A stretch of 64,000 nt of DNA from Lachnospiraceae bacterium NK4A144 (GTDB lineage: Bacteria > Bacillota > Clostridia > Lachnospirales > Lachnospiraceae): positions 16,394-80,393 of the forward strand of contig AUJT01000019.1 in the NCBI GenBank assembly GCA_000424365.1, in the 5' to 3' direction. Under the pieces are notes generated by a model, which was not told the origin of the DNA, did not search any database, and was given only the letters and a program-made list of their open reading frames with translations. The position numbers were made by a program, and so were the translations under genes. Of the stretch, positions 17,850 to 26,240 are shown piece after piece. Each line of letters begins with the position of its first letter. The stretch's first letter is position 1.

Positions 17850-17897
17850 CAGGAAACGATTGTTTTTTGATTAAAAACGTTTTCTGTACTTTTTTAT
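17850..17897 (+). terminator. Rho-independent terminator after the orphan leader
   Basis: ACAGGAAACG (17850-17859) pairs with CGTTTTCTGT (17879-17888, two G-U/A-C adjustments) across a 19-base loop, and is followed by TTTTTT at 17891-17896. Confidence 0.55.
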
Positions 17898-18224
17898 ACG
17901 GATAAAAAGCATTCATTGCAATCAGGCGGTGAGTACCGATATTGCAAAAATGTGGACATACAGTAACAATGTCCGCATGTCATTCGGACATGCGGGATGG
18001 CGAAGCACGGTCAAAAGGCAATAGCACTTTACATCGGAGTCCACACATGGTATTATAATCAAGCATTTTAAATCATGTCTGGATTCTGGCATTCGCCGAT
18101 AATTCCCGTGAAAAGAAAAATATATAGTGATATTGAATCTAAAGACCCATAGACAATTTACTTCTTAAATTCTTTATCCAGGCATATTTAATTGCAATAT
18201 TAAATTAAATAAGGAGACAAGGAT
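17898..18224. other. Non-coding stretch upstream of the Rpn gene with alternative hairpins
   Basis: About 330 bp without a gene. GTGGACAT (17952-17959) can pair with ATGTCCGC (about 17969-17976). The overlapping CCGCATGTC (17973-17981) can instead pair perfectly with GACATGCGG (17987-17995) over a 5-base loop. The two foldings exclude each other. The stretch ends in an AAGGAG site (about 18210) for the next gene. Confidence 0.4.
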
Positions 18225-19235
18225 TTGTCAGAAGAACAAAGAGACCATCCGCTATATTCGGATACTGCGTATGATGACGCATTTAGAACAATGGAGTCAA
18301 GATGCGATGATCTTGTGATACCATTTGTTAATCATATGTTTGGAGAAAAGTATGATTCTACAGCGGTTTTAAAAAGACTTCGCAACGAACATTTTGTAGA
18401 ACATGAAGATGAATCTACTGATAAAAGGATTACTGATTCATTTTTTGAGATTATTTTTCATGGGATAACGAAAAGATATCATCTTGAATGTGAGAGTAAG
18501 AAATATACCGGAGAAATATTAGTTAGAATCTTTGAATATGGTACTCAGATAGCGAAGGATGAAGAATCTGGTGACAAATATAAGAGGACTTTCATGTTTC
18601 CAAATTCAGGATTACTGCTCCTGAAAAAAGCAAAAGATGCGCCCGAGGCTGCAACTATAGAGATCATCTTACCAGATGGTAGAGAAGTCACATACCAAGT
18701 ACCATTGGTTAAGATGTCTGATTATGATATCGATGTCATTTTTTCTAAAAGGTTGTATATGCTTTTGCCATTCTATATATTCAATTATGAGAATGAACTG
18801 GAAGATATCAATGACAGCGAAGAAAAGCTCGAGAAGATGTTTTCAGCGTATAAAGAGATTTATGACCGTCTTGATAAGGAGCTGGAACAAGACAATTTGT
18901 CCGAGATATCGTTCCATGCTATCATAAGATTGATCCATAAAGTAGCATATAAGTTCACAATGAAATGTGAAAATGTTCAGAAAAAGGTGGGTGATATCAT
19001 GGGTGGCAAGGTATTGGATTTACCGGAATTTGTGGCATATGATCAGGCAAAGGCTGAAGGAAAGGCCGAAGGAAAAGCCGAAGAACGCGTAGAAAATATA
19101 AAGATTTTTGTCCGCGATAAGATAGAGGATGAAATTCCGACAGAAAAGATTATTGATAAACTCAAAAAGAACTACAATCTTTCAGTTAAAGAGGCGAAGC
19201 AATACATAGATCAGTGTATGGCAGAGATAAAGTAA
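18225..19235 (+). CDS. Rpn family recombination-promoting nuclease/putative transposase (PD-(D/E)XK)
   Basis: The N-terminal two thirds match the Rpn/PD-(D/E)XK family: an early YDDAFRTMESRC, then ITDSFFEIIFHG and HLECESKKYTGEILVRIFEY, where the D...E-x-K core supplies catalytic acidic and lysine residues. The C-terminus has the typical KAEGKAEGKAEE repeat coil and a helical IPTEKIIDKLKKNY...AKQYI tail. The start is TTG 18225 with AAGGAG upstream. Family members nick or cleave DNA and stimulate RecA-independent recombination. The last 394 bp of this locus recur at 23669-24086. Confidence 0.8.
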   Translation: MSEEQRDHPLYSDTAYDDAFRTMESRCDDLVIPFVNHMFGEKYDSTAVLKRLRNEHFVEHEDESTDKRITDSFFEIIFHGITKRYHLECESKKYTGEILVRIFEYGTQIAKDEESGDKYKRTFMFPNSGLLLLKKAKDAPEAATIEIILPDGREVTYQVPLVKMSDYDIDVIFSKRLYMLLPFYIFNYENELEDINDSEEKLEKMFSAYKEIYDRLDKELEQDNLSEISFHAIIRLIHKVAYKFTMKCENVQKKVGDIMGGKVLDLPEFVAYDQAKAEGKAEGKAEERVENIKIFVRDKIEDEIPTEKIIDKLKKNYNLSVKEAKQYIDQCMAEIK

Positions 19236-19307
19236 TAGAATAAAGTCGAAATCGGGAACTCTCAATGTAAGGTATTAAGATGGCTTACATTGGGAGTTTT
19301 TATATAC
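18914..19307 (+). repeat. Direct repeat copy A: Rpn 3' end plus terminator
   Basis: Near-identical to 23669-24086, from CCATGCTATCATAAG through the terminator T tract. Copy B is 24 bp longer because its KAEG coil holds eight more codons. The two copies flank the 4.4-kb IS110/DUF6431 island. Confidence 0.8.
19257..19301 (+). terminator. Rho-independent terminator of the Rpn gene
   Basis: AACTCTCAATGTAAG (19257-19271) pairs with CTTACATTGGGAGTT (19284-19298, one G-U pair), followed by a T run. Confidence 0.85.
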
Positions 19308-19455
19308 AAAAAATTGAAAGCATAACAGTGACTGGCGCTGGAATGTTGAAAGGATAAGTTTGAAACAGAAGGATAGTGGATAGAGAGTATTATAGAGCAA
19401 CATGAATAAGCCATCTTTCGGTGGCTTCAAAATTGAATATATACACAGCACCTAA

Positions 19456-20715
19456 TCAGGAAGCCATACAAGGATCATCTTTTATGATATACCCTCGTTG
19501 CTTCAATAGATTAAGTGCCTGTGAAGTAGTAAGAGTTTTGCTTTCTTTCACAGGTCGGGATTCAAGAAAGCCATTTGGGTTATAAGGCTTTAAATATGAT
19601 AGTATGTGCCAGATAGCGGTCAGGATCATACGGCAGATAGCAATAATAGCTTTCTTGTGTCCGCGACGTGCTTTTATACGTCTATAACGATTGGTGAATT
19701 CTGGATGCTTCTTCGATTTAACCAAAGCATTTGCAACTTGTACCAGAACAGGTTTAAAATAGGAACCAGCACGGGAAATCCGAGTTGATTTGATCTTCTG
19801 GTTGCTTTGATCGTTACGAGGACAACATCCTGCCCAAGAGACGAGGTGTTTAGCTGTGGGGAAGACAGACATATCACCACCGATCTCTGAGAGCACTTGA
19901 ATAGCAGTAAGTGGATTCTTATCGAATCCGGGAACAGTTCTTATCAGATTAAGCGTAGCCTCATATTTATCACTGAGACGAAAGATTTCCCGTTCTATTT
20001 CTGTTTTGTGCTTTTCCAATTCATCGATGTGATTAAGGCACTGTCTGAGCTTTACTGCTTGTTCCTCGGATATGGCACCATCAACGGCAGCTTGGATTTC
20101 TTCAATGGAAGTCTTGCACCTGCCGTCAACAAAAGGTGCTACATCAAATGTTTCCCCAGGGTGTTGTAAAATTTGCTCCGTGATGGAGCGGGATGATTTA
20201 CCAAATATATCAGAAAAGACATCGTCAAGTTTGAGGTTGGATACGGTAAGACAGTTGTGAGCACGATTCTTCTCGCCGGTAATCATACAGGTGAGCTTGA
20301 AACGGTATCTTACCAAATCTCTCAGTTGACGGATATCTGCCGGAGGAATGAAGGATGGCTTAACCATTCCGCACATATAGAGATCGCATATCCATTTGGC
20401 ATCCTTGCGGTCTGTCTTATTTCCTTTCATCGGCTTGGTATATTTGGGATGGGAAAGCGTAACCCAGAGGTCATGCTTTTCTAGGATATTGAAAACAGGG
20501 ATCCAATACTTGCCGGTTGATTCCATGCATATATCGTTACAGTCGTATTTAGCAAGCCAGTCACACAGCTCGTTCAAGCCTCTTGTAAAGGAAGAAAAGC
20601 GAGCCTGCTTATACTCCGTGCGATTGTGGGAATCGGTAATGCCGATACAGGCATAGATCCACGTTTTGTGAACATCAAGTCCACAGCAGTTGTTTTTGAT
20701 GATTTTGAAAGACAA
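19456..20715 (-). CDS. IS110-family DEDD transposase (bridge-RNA-guided recombinase type)
   Basis: The N-terminal RuvC-like domain has CCGLDVHKTWIYACI (first Asp), CMESTGKYWIPVFNIL (Glu) and NKTDRKDAKWICDL (Asp pair), giving the DEDD set. The C-terminal transposase_20 domain has IRTVPGFDKNPLTAIQVLSEIG and SWAGCCPRNDQSNQK...RISRAGSYFKPVLVQ, including the catalytic Ser region of the Tnp domain. At 419 aa it is full length and looks intact. The family integrates through RNA-guided recombination without terminal repeats. An AGGAGG-like site (CCTCCTG complement at about 20729) lies upstream on the minus strand. Confidence 0.92.
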   Translation of the reverse strand: MSFKIIKNNCCGLDVHKTWIYACIGITDSHNRTEYKQARFSSFTRGLNELCDWLAKYDCNDICMESTGKYWIPVFNILEKHDLWVTLSHPKYTKPMKGNKTDRKDAKWICDLYMCGMVKPSFIPPADIRQLRDLVRYRFKLTCMITGEKNRAHNCLTVSNLKLDDVFSDIFGKSSRSITEQILQHPGETFDVAPFVDGRCKTSIEEIQAAVDGAISEEQAVKLRQCLNHIDELEKHKTEIEREIFRLSDKYEATLNLIRTVPGFDKNPLTAIQVLSEIGGDMSVFPTAKHLVSWAGCCPRNDQSNQKIKSTRISRAGSYFKPVLVQVANALVKSKKHPEFTNRYRRIKARRGHKKAIIAICRMILTAIWHILSYLKPYNPNGFLESRPVKESKTLTTSQALNLLKQRGYIIKDDPCMAS

Positions 20716-20960
20716 TAAAATAACCTCCTGTAGTTTATAGTTATAAGCTGACAGTGACTGGTCATCCGGCGAGATCGAGTCGACTTCGGAAGAGATAAGT
20801 TTACGGGCTACGATAATGCGCCAATCATTGATGCCTTTAACGGATGACCGACAACATATAGAAATACGAGGTCGCCGCTATACAGCCCCGCCACTCACCT
20901 CCACGTGTTCTGTAGTGTGTCAGTCTTATACAAGGAGAATAACAGAAGGATCGAAACTTT
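20716..20960 (-). ncRNA. Candidate IS110 bridge RNA region
   Basis: This non-coding end lies upstream of the transposase on its own strand. GGTCATCCG (about 20759-20767) pairs perfectly with CGGATGACC (about 20843-20851), closing a roughly 75-base internal region with further self-complementarity (CGAGTCGACTTCG). Known IS110 bridge RNAs are about 150-250 nt from this end, with two loops holding target- and donor-pairing guides. I cannot assign guides without the empty target site. Confidence 0.45.
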
Positions 20961-21038
20961 GAAACAAAGGATAGCGGAAGAACCATGGTTTCATAACCGC
21001 ATTGGTGGCTTTCGCAGAAAGACGGTTTATAGAAAGAA

Positions 21039-21221
21039 ATGGAGCACATGAACGAGGAAGAATTTGAAAAAATACAACCGGTATGTGATCCGTCAGATTG
21101 TGACCATCCAAATGTTGTAAAAATATATAACAAGGGTATTAATACTGACTATGGATGTACTAAATGTGGTTATTGCCATACTGACAGACATTATTTTGAT
21201 CGGTCAAAGGAAAAAGCCTGA
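21039..21221 (+). CDS. Small cysteine/histidine-rich protein, possible zinc ribbon
   Basis: This 60-aa frame has a spaced Cys/His pattern: C-x4-CDH near residue 17, then CTKCGYCHTDRHYF near 40. That would fit a small zinc-binding fold. The ribosome site is weak (GAAAGAA), and ATG 21048 is an alternative start. It lies in decayed IS DNA, so it may be a relic. I do not recognise a named family. Confidence 0.35.
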   Translation: MEHMNEEEFEKIQPVCDPSDCDHPNVVKIYNKGINTDYGCTKCGYCHTDRHYFDRSKEKA

Positions 21222-21364
21222 ACGTTAAGATGGACTGTCCGGCGGTACATTGTGGGAGGCGTTATCTGCAGATTATTTTCGGTGGATTTCTCTCCCCGAT
21301 CGTGCGGTATGAACTCCAACAGCAGGTTTTCAGCGGCATGGCCGTAGATTGTCGTAGTCTTATT

Positions 21365-21673
21365 TCAGAAGATGCTGTAAGTTCCGTACAGAACGAGATG
21401 ATCCGGAAGGATGGCATGGGTATGGTCACAACTGTCACAGATAACCCTTGTAATGCGGAGAGAAAAAGTGATCTTTTTTCCGTTTATAAAGTTGGTTATA
21501 GTGCGGTTATAGTAGGCGTGAACATGGCATTTGCCTTTTGATTTGCATATGGGACAGGTTTCTTTCTCGGGAATGAACTTTTTCATGTAGCTGTCGAAAA
21601 GAATTTTTGATGAAGTTTTTATTTTGCCAAAAGTAAGTTTTTCCTTATCATAACGATGCTGGTTGTTGCGCAC
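21365..21673 (-). pseudogene. DUF6431 (transposase-associated zinc ribbon) remnant
   Basis: The minus-strand frame has CPICKSKGKCHVHAYYNRTI, then RVICDSCDHTHAILPDHLVLYGTYSIF and a stop. This is the N-terminal zinc-ribbon DUF6431 pattern seen in Lachnospiraceae transposase-like proteins, which normally continue for 100 or more residues after YSIF. Only a GTG start without a good ribosome site is present. Truncated at the C-terminus and probably dead; a second fragment of the same family is at 23412-23510. Confidence 0.6.
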
Positions 21674-21925
21674 ACGCTTTGGATGTTGACTCTGGGATAA
21701 TTCTTAGGGTTATATGTGCGTAGAACCACAAAGAATCGCATATTTCAGGCAACCATAATGAGGGCATGACCCTGTACCGGACCTGACGGCGATTGTATAG
21801 ATAGTTGGAAGAGGAAGAACATATTTTGGTCGGTGGGTTCTTTCTCTTTTGTATACAGATTTATCAGTATACATCATTAAGGGGTATGGACGTCAGGATA
21901 AGTGCAGAAATAATGTGCGGAAAGC

Positions 21926-22573
21926 ATGCACGTTAAGATAGACACAGTATGGGGAGTTCCTAAAATAATCTGCGGGAAACTTGCTGTAGGTGGGAACTAT
22001 AATCTGAGGTATTACATACAGATGGAAAGTTATAATAAACAAGATATATACTTGCAAAAAACTCACATAGAGGAAATTGTTCATAAAATAATTGAACAAA
22101 ATAAGCTTGTTGAGATGATATCAGGAAAAAGAGAATACTATTATGATGCTTTTGGAAATTTGTTATGGAAATATGATGAAATGTTGATCGATGATGAAAT
22201 GTGTGATGTAGACAGAATTAACATTGAATCATTGTTGGGAGCTGTTGAATATGAATTTTATACGCAAGGATTAAATACTCAAATATATATATTAAGGGGA
22301 TTGGTAGAAGGTTTATCAGATGGATATATAAATGGAGATGATTTTGGTAAGGAATTAGCAAAGAGATATTTGATAAAGATTACGAATAATGAGTTTCTAT
22401 TTAAGTATTATCCGTTTAGAGATGTACTTGAGAACGTAATGTATACGTGTAAAAGAAAGCTTAATAATCAGGTTGTTAATGTAGTAGTGAATAATGATGA
22501 GATAACAAATCTGATTATAAGTATTAAATTCAAAAATAAGCGAAAAAAAATAAAAACAGTGGAATGTCTTTAG
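21926..22573 (+). CDS. Hypothetical protein, AT-rich orphan 1
   Basis: A 215-aa frame, with alternative start ATG 22022. It has no recognisable domain: charged, mixed alpha/beta in appearance, with YYYDAFGNLLWKYDE near residue 70 and a basic C-terminal end (KFKNKRKKIKTVECL). It is notably more AT-rich than the glycan genes and pairs with the next ORF 23 bp downstream, suggesting a two-gene unit acquired together. Function unknown. It sits between two DUF6431 remnants. Confidence 0.5.
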   Translation: MHVKIDTVWGVPKIICGKLAVGGNYNLRYYIQMESYNKQDIYLQKTHIEEIVHKIIEQNKLVEMISGKREYYYDAFGNLLWKYDEMLIDDEMCDVDRINIESLLGAVEYEFYTQGLNTQIYILRGLVEGLSDGYINGDDFGKELAKRYLIKITNNEFLFKYYPFRDVLENVMYTCKRKLNNQVVNVVVNNDEITNLIISIKFKNKRKKIKTVECL

Positions 22574-22596
22574 CGTAATTTAGAAGGTTATTAAAA

Positions 22597-23328
22597 GTGT
22601 TTAATGAATATGAACATATTAACAAGATGAAGAGATATGGCTTTGCTTTTATTGGAATCTATGGTTATAAGAAGTATCCTACAATTGGAAGAAAATCTTC
22701 GAAAAATGATACCAATAAAAATGGGAGTAAGTTTTGGGGAAGAAGAGATGAGATTGTACAATTGTTTGAATTGGGGGATTCAGAATTAATTGAGCATTGT
22801 TTGGGGCTTGAAAATGGCTCACTTTCTGATAATGAAATAGAATGTATTGTTGATTATTTATATGAAAAACATAATTATCGATGTGCAAATGGATTTGAGG
22901 TTGGAATTAATCGTTATTTTACAGGATATGATAATTATGGAAAAATGGACATGTCGTTGTATATTGGAAAGACATGCGGTTTTTGTGATGAAGCTGTTTC
23001 AGATAGATTTGATGCATCTGAGGCACGAAATGTAGGAAAAAAGAAGGTAACAAACAATAAACTTAGGATGCGGAGGTTGGAGTACTCGTATGCTGCGAAG
23101 GATAGAGATTATTTTGATAAAGAAAAGAAAGACATAAAAGGTAATCTGAATGATGTGATTGAATATCTTAATTATAAGATTTATAGGCTTAAACGAGATA
23201 CGGAATATTATAAAAATGTTGGTGGCCCTATCCAAGAAACGAGAATTAACGACGAATTGAAATGGTGTGAAGATTATATAAAAAAATTAATAAAAATTAA
23301 TGATAAGTTGGATAAATATGTATTGTAA
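22597..23328 (+). CDS. Hypothetical protein, AT-rich orphan 2
   Basis: A 243-aa frame from GTG 22597 (AGAAGG upstream), with ATG 22627 as the alternative. Visible features are a glycine/aromatic start (YGFAFIGIYGYKKYP), CGFCDEAVSDRFDASEARN, a possible metal-binding or processing segment, and a lysine-rich, probably coiled C-terminal half (KEKKDIKGNLNDVIEYLNYKI). No family recognised. It probably forms an operon with the preceding ORF. The low GC and location between remnants suggest cargo DNA. Confidence 0.5.
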   Translation: MFNEYEHINKMKRYGFAFIGIYGYKKYPTIGRKSSKNDTNKNGSKFWGRRDEIVQLFELGDSELIEHCLGLENGSLSDNEIECIVDYLYEKHNYRCANGFEVGINRYFTGYDNYGKMDMSLYIGKTCGFCDEAVSDRFDASEARNVGKKKVTNNKLRMRRLEYSYAAKDRDYFDKEKKDIKGNLNDVIEYLNYKIYRLKRDTEYYKNVGGPIQETRINDELKWCEDYIKKLIKINDKLDKYVL

Positions 23329-23411
23329 TAATGATAAGTTTTTATCGAATGATAGTGGGTTTATTGTACATCATGTTACTTTTCGCAAATATATATTCGC
23401 ACAGGGCATTG

Positions 23412-23510
23412 GGAATAAAGAAGATACTCTAAGTACCGTATGGAATGAGATGATACGGAAGAATGGAATGGGTGTGGCCATAACTGTTACAGATTACTTT
23501 TTTGGCGTCC
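23412..23510 (-). pseudogene. Second DUF6431 fragment
   Basis: The minus-strand translation reads VICNSYGHTHSILPYHLIPYGT, then a TAG in place of the Tyr codon, then SIFFIP. It matches the first DUF6431 remnant closely (VICDSCDHTHAILPDHL). Only this fragment remains. Confidence 0.5.
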
Positions 23511-23668
23511 GGAGCATGAGAATGAATCTTCTGAGAAGAGAATAACAGCAAGCATTGAGATTATATCAGAAGGTAAGTGTGATACAGACAGGGGTTGAGA
23601 GTATTGCTTGATAAAATTAAGAATAGCACAATACCAAAGTATTAAGATGCTTGTTTGAAGAAAAAAGA

Positions 23669-24014
23669 CCATGCTATCATAAGATTGATCCATAAAGTAG
23701 CATATAAGTTCACAATGAAATGCGAAATTGTTCAGAAAAAGGTGGGTGATATCATGGGTGGCAAGGTATTGGATTTACCGGAATTTGTGGCATATGACCA
23801 GGCAAAAGCCGAAGGGAAAGCTGAAGGAATAGTCGAAGGTGAGGCTAAGGGTAAAGCCGAAGAACGCATAGAGGGCATAAAGATTTTTATCCAAGATAAG
23901 ATAGAGGATGAAATTCCAACAGAAAAGATTATTGATAAACTCAAAAAGAACTACAATCTTTCAGTTAAAGAGGCGAAGCAATACATTGACCAGTGTATGG
24001 CAGAGATGAAGTAA
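23669..24014 (+). pseudogene. Rpn family 3' fragment (second copy)
   Basis: The frame reads HAIIRLIHKVAYKFTMKC through the KAEG repeat coil to YIDQCMAEMK. It is almost identical to the C-terminal third of the Rpn protein ending at 19235, with eight extra coil residues (IVEGEAKG). The nuclease core is absent, so this is a relic carried by the direct repeat. Confidence 0.75.
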
Positions 24015-24035
24015 TAGAATAAAGATGAAATTGGG

Positions 24036-24080
24036 AACTCTCAATGTAAGGAATGAATATGGCTTACATTGGGAGTTTTT
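24036..24080 (+). terminator. Rho-independent terminator (second copy)
   Basis: AACTCTCAATGTAAG (24036-24050) pairs with CTTACATTGGGAGTT (24063-24077), followed by a T run. It lies only about 32 bp before the heptose operon starts. Confidence 0.8.
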
Positions 24081-24111
24081 ATATACCAATGTATTGAGTG
24101 GTTTGAAAAAT

Positions 24112-24687
24112 ATGGATAAATATATAAGTGATCTAATAACTACATTAAATAATACTTTATTTAAAAATACATTCAATGATGAGGATTATGATTTTAATGA
24201 AGGAATAAAAGCATTAGTTGATGGTTTCAGTGTAAAGAAAACAGATGGCTCAAAAGTGTTCTTCATTGGCAATGGTGGGAGTGCTGCTATTGCAAGTCAC
24301 ATGACAGCTGATTTTATGAAGAATGGTGGAATTAATACCTATAGTCTTTATGATACTGCGGTAACTACTTGCATTGGTAATGACTATGGTTATGATCAAG
24401 TATTTGCGCGACCGTTAAGTTTTTTGGCATCTGAAGGTGATCTGCTTGTGGCCATAAGTAGTTCCGGAAAATCCCCAAATATTATCAACGCTATAAAGGC
24501 AGCTAGAGATAAGAAAGTTGATGTATATACTTTTACTGGTTTTGATAGTGATAATCCTGTAAGACAGATGGGGGATATAAATGTATATGTTCCATGTGAC
24601 AGATATGGGATAGTAGAGTCGATCCATAATCTAATCCTGCAAGAGATAGTAGACATCATTACAGAAAGAGATGGTGTTCAGATATAA
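24112..24687 (+). CDS. gmhA: Sedoheptulose-7-phosphate isomerase (SIS domain)
   Basis: This enzyme converts sedoheptulose 7-phosphate to D-glycero-D-manno-heptose 7-phosphate, the first committed step of nucleotide-heptose synthesis. The SIS fold is clear: FFIGNGGSAAIASHMTADF, TTCIGNDYGYDQVFARPL, LLVAISSSGKSPNIINAI, and a C-terminal ESIHNLILQEIVDII helix holding the catalytic Glu/His region. The length of about 191 aa is typical. ATG 24112 is chosen over upstream TTG/ATG codons because the family begins close to a short helix like DKYISDLI. The ribosome site is weak. gmhB follows immediately at 24688. Confidence 0.9.
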   Translation: MDKYISDLITTLNNTLFKNTFNDEDYDFNEGIKALVDGFSVKKTDGSKVFFIGNGGSAAIASHMTADFMKNGGINTYSLYDTAVTTCIGNDYGYDQVFARPLSFLASEGDLLVAISSSGKSPNIINAIKAARDKKVDVYTFTGFDSDNPVRQMGDINVYVPCDRYGIVESIHNLILQEIVDIITERDGVQI

Positions 24688-25242
24688 ATGAAAAGAAGGG
24701 CGGTTTTTCTAGATAGAGATGGAGTATTGATAGAGGAACAAAGTTACATAAAGACTTTGGATGAAATGAATATATATCCATTTACAAGCGATTGTATAAA
24801 GAAACTTCATCAAGCAGGATTCTTGGCAATAGTTATTACAAATCAAAGTGGAGTTGCAAGAGGATATCTGACTGAAGAAACTTTGAAGCAGATGAATACG
24901 AAACTCAAAGAAGAAATCGGAGTTGATGATATTTTCTATTGTCCTCATTATTCAAAGGGAGTAATTGCAAAATATAGTTTTAATTGTATGTGCCGTAAGC
25001 CTAATATTGGAATGATAGAAAAGGCATGCGATAAATATGAGATAGATTTAAGCAGATCATATTTCATTGGTGATAGAAAAACAGATATTGAAACTGGGAA
25101 AAATGCCGGGGTTAAAACTATACTTTTAAGAACAGGATATGGAAAAGCTGATGAAGCAGTTTCGAATTTTGACTATGCATGCGATGATCTAAGAAATGCT
25201 GTTAATATTTGTATAAGCGGGTTGGGGGAAAAAGAAAAATGA
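24688..25242 (+). CDS. gmhB: D-glycero-D-manno-heptose 1,7-bisphosphate 7-phosphatase (HAD)
   Basis: A HAD phosphatase with the nucleophile motif VFLDRDGVLIEE, ITNQSGVARGYLTE, the zinc loop CPHYSK...CMCRKP and the motif IV YFIGDRKTDIETGKNAGVKTILL. The combination of the zinc loop and DRDGV identifies the GmhB/histidinol-phosphate phosphatase group; heptose neighbours favour GmhB. It removes the 7-phosphate so that the sugar 1-phosphate can be activated. It overlaps the next gene by 4 bases (ATGA). Confidence 0.9.
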   Translation: MKRRAVFLDRDGVLIEEQSYIKTLDEMNIYPFTSDCIKKLHQAGFLAIVITNQSGVARGYLTEETLKQMNTKLKEEIGVDDIFYCPHYSKGVIAKYSFNCMCRKPNIGMIEKACDKYEIDLSRSYFIGDRKTDIETGKNAGVKTILLRTGYGKADEAVSNFDYACDDLRNAVNICISGLGEKEK

Positions 25243-26231
25243 TTTCTGTTGTAACAGGCGGATGTGGTTTTATAGGATCACATATGGTAGACAGATTGCT
25301 AAAAGAAGGTCATGAAGTTCGTGTGATCGATAATTTCAGTACAGGTCGTCCAGAAAATCTTGAACATCAAAAAGGAAATAAAAAGCTTAGTATTCTTCAA
25401 GCAGATATATGTGATAAAGAAAGAATACAACCAGTATTTGATGGGGCAGACTGGGTATTTCATTTTGCAGCACTTGCAGATATAGTTCCTTCAATTCAAA
25501 GACCACAGGATTATTTTCATTCAAATGTAGATGGCACATTCAGTGTACTTGAAGCGGCAAAAAAAGCCGGAATAAAAAGGTTTATGTACACGGCTTCTTC
25601 TTCGTGCTATGGAATTCCCGATAAATTTCCAACAAATGAGAATGCGGATATCAGACCAGAGTATCCTTATGCATTGACAAAAAGGCTTGGTGAAGAACTG
25701 GCTCTTCACTATTCAAAAGTATATAAACTGCCAGTAGTTTCTTTGTGTCTCTTTAATGTATATGGACCGCGTTCCCGAACATCAGGAACATATGGAGCCG
25801 TATTTGGAGTTTTCCTTGGCCAAAAGCTGGCAGGTAAACCTTACACGGTTGTAGGGACAGGGGAACAGACAAGAGATTTTACATATGTGACGGATATAGT
25901 AGACGCATTTTATACAGCAGCAAAATCTGATGTTGTAGGAGAAAGGTTTAATGTAGGAAGCGAGCATACATATTCTGTTAACAGGCTTGTAGAGCTTTTA
26001 GGAGGAACTGAAGAAACGATAGTTCATATTCCAAAAAGACCTGGAGAGCCTGACTGTACGTGGGCAGATACGTCAAAGATAAATAAAGTTCTTGGATGGC
26101 ATCCGACAGTTACCCTTGAAGAGGGGGTCAAGCATATGCTTGATAACATAGATTACTGGAAAAAAGCCCCGGTCTGGACTGAGGATACAATAAAAGAAGC
26201 AACTGCTGATTGGTTCAAATATCTGGGGTGA
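25239..26231 (+). CDS. NAD-dependent sugar-nucleotide epimerase/dehydratase (extended SDR)
   Basis: The extended SDR layout is complete: VVTGGCGFIGSHMVDRLL nucleotide-binding motif, HFAALADIVPS, active-site SSSCYG, the catalytic YALTK pair and NVYGPRSRTSG. It ends with a sugar-binding RDFTYVTDIVDAF. ATG 25239 overlaps the gmhB stop. It resembles UDP-glucose 4-epimerase-like enzymes. Between gmhB and the HldE-like gene, a nucleotide-heptose substrate is plausible but not proven. Confidence 0.8.
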   Translation: MISVVTGGCGFIGSHMVDRLLKEGHEVRVIDNFSTGRPENLEHQKGNKKLSILQADICDKERIQPVFDGADWVFHFAALADIVPSIQRPQDYFHSNVDGTFSVLEAAKKAGIKRFMYTASSSCYGIPDKFPTNENADIRPEYPYALTKRLGEELALHYSKVYKLPVVSLCLFNVYGPRSRTSGTYGAVFGVFLGQKLAGKPYTVVGTGEQTRDFTYVTDIVDAFYTAAKSDVVGERFNVGSEHTYSVNRLVELLGGTEETIVHIPKRPGEPDCTWADTSKINKVLGWHPTVTLEEGVKHMLDNIDYWKKAPVWTEDTIKEATADWFKYLG

Positions 26232-26240
26232 GAATAGGCT

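Larger units (their letters stand above)
19327..20984 (-). mobile_element. IS110-family insertion sequence (boundaries uncertain)
   Basis: The element has a single DEDD transposase gene and no inverted termini, as usual for IS110. Two pairs of flanking similarities could mark its ends. ACAGTGACTGG occurs at about 19326 and 20750, and TTTGAAACA..AGGATAG.GGA at about 19360-19382 and 20962-20984. The outer 5' boundary near 20960 would leave a roughly 245-bp non-coding end upstream of the gene, the usual place for a bridge RNA. Confidence 0.65.
23669..24086 (+). repeat. Direct repeat copy B: Rpn 3' end plus terminator
   Basis: 418 bp, partner of 18914-19307. Homologous exchange between the copies would delete the IS110/DUF6431/orphan island as a roughly 4.75-kb circle. 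Confidence 0.8.

Noticed and set aside
22115..22190. YYYDAFGNLLWKYDE in orphan 1 resembles an RHS/YD repeat
   Set aside because: Only one unit is present, with no repeat array, no RHS core and no secretion feature. A single match of this kind can arise by chance.
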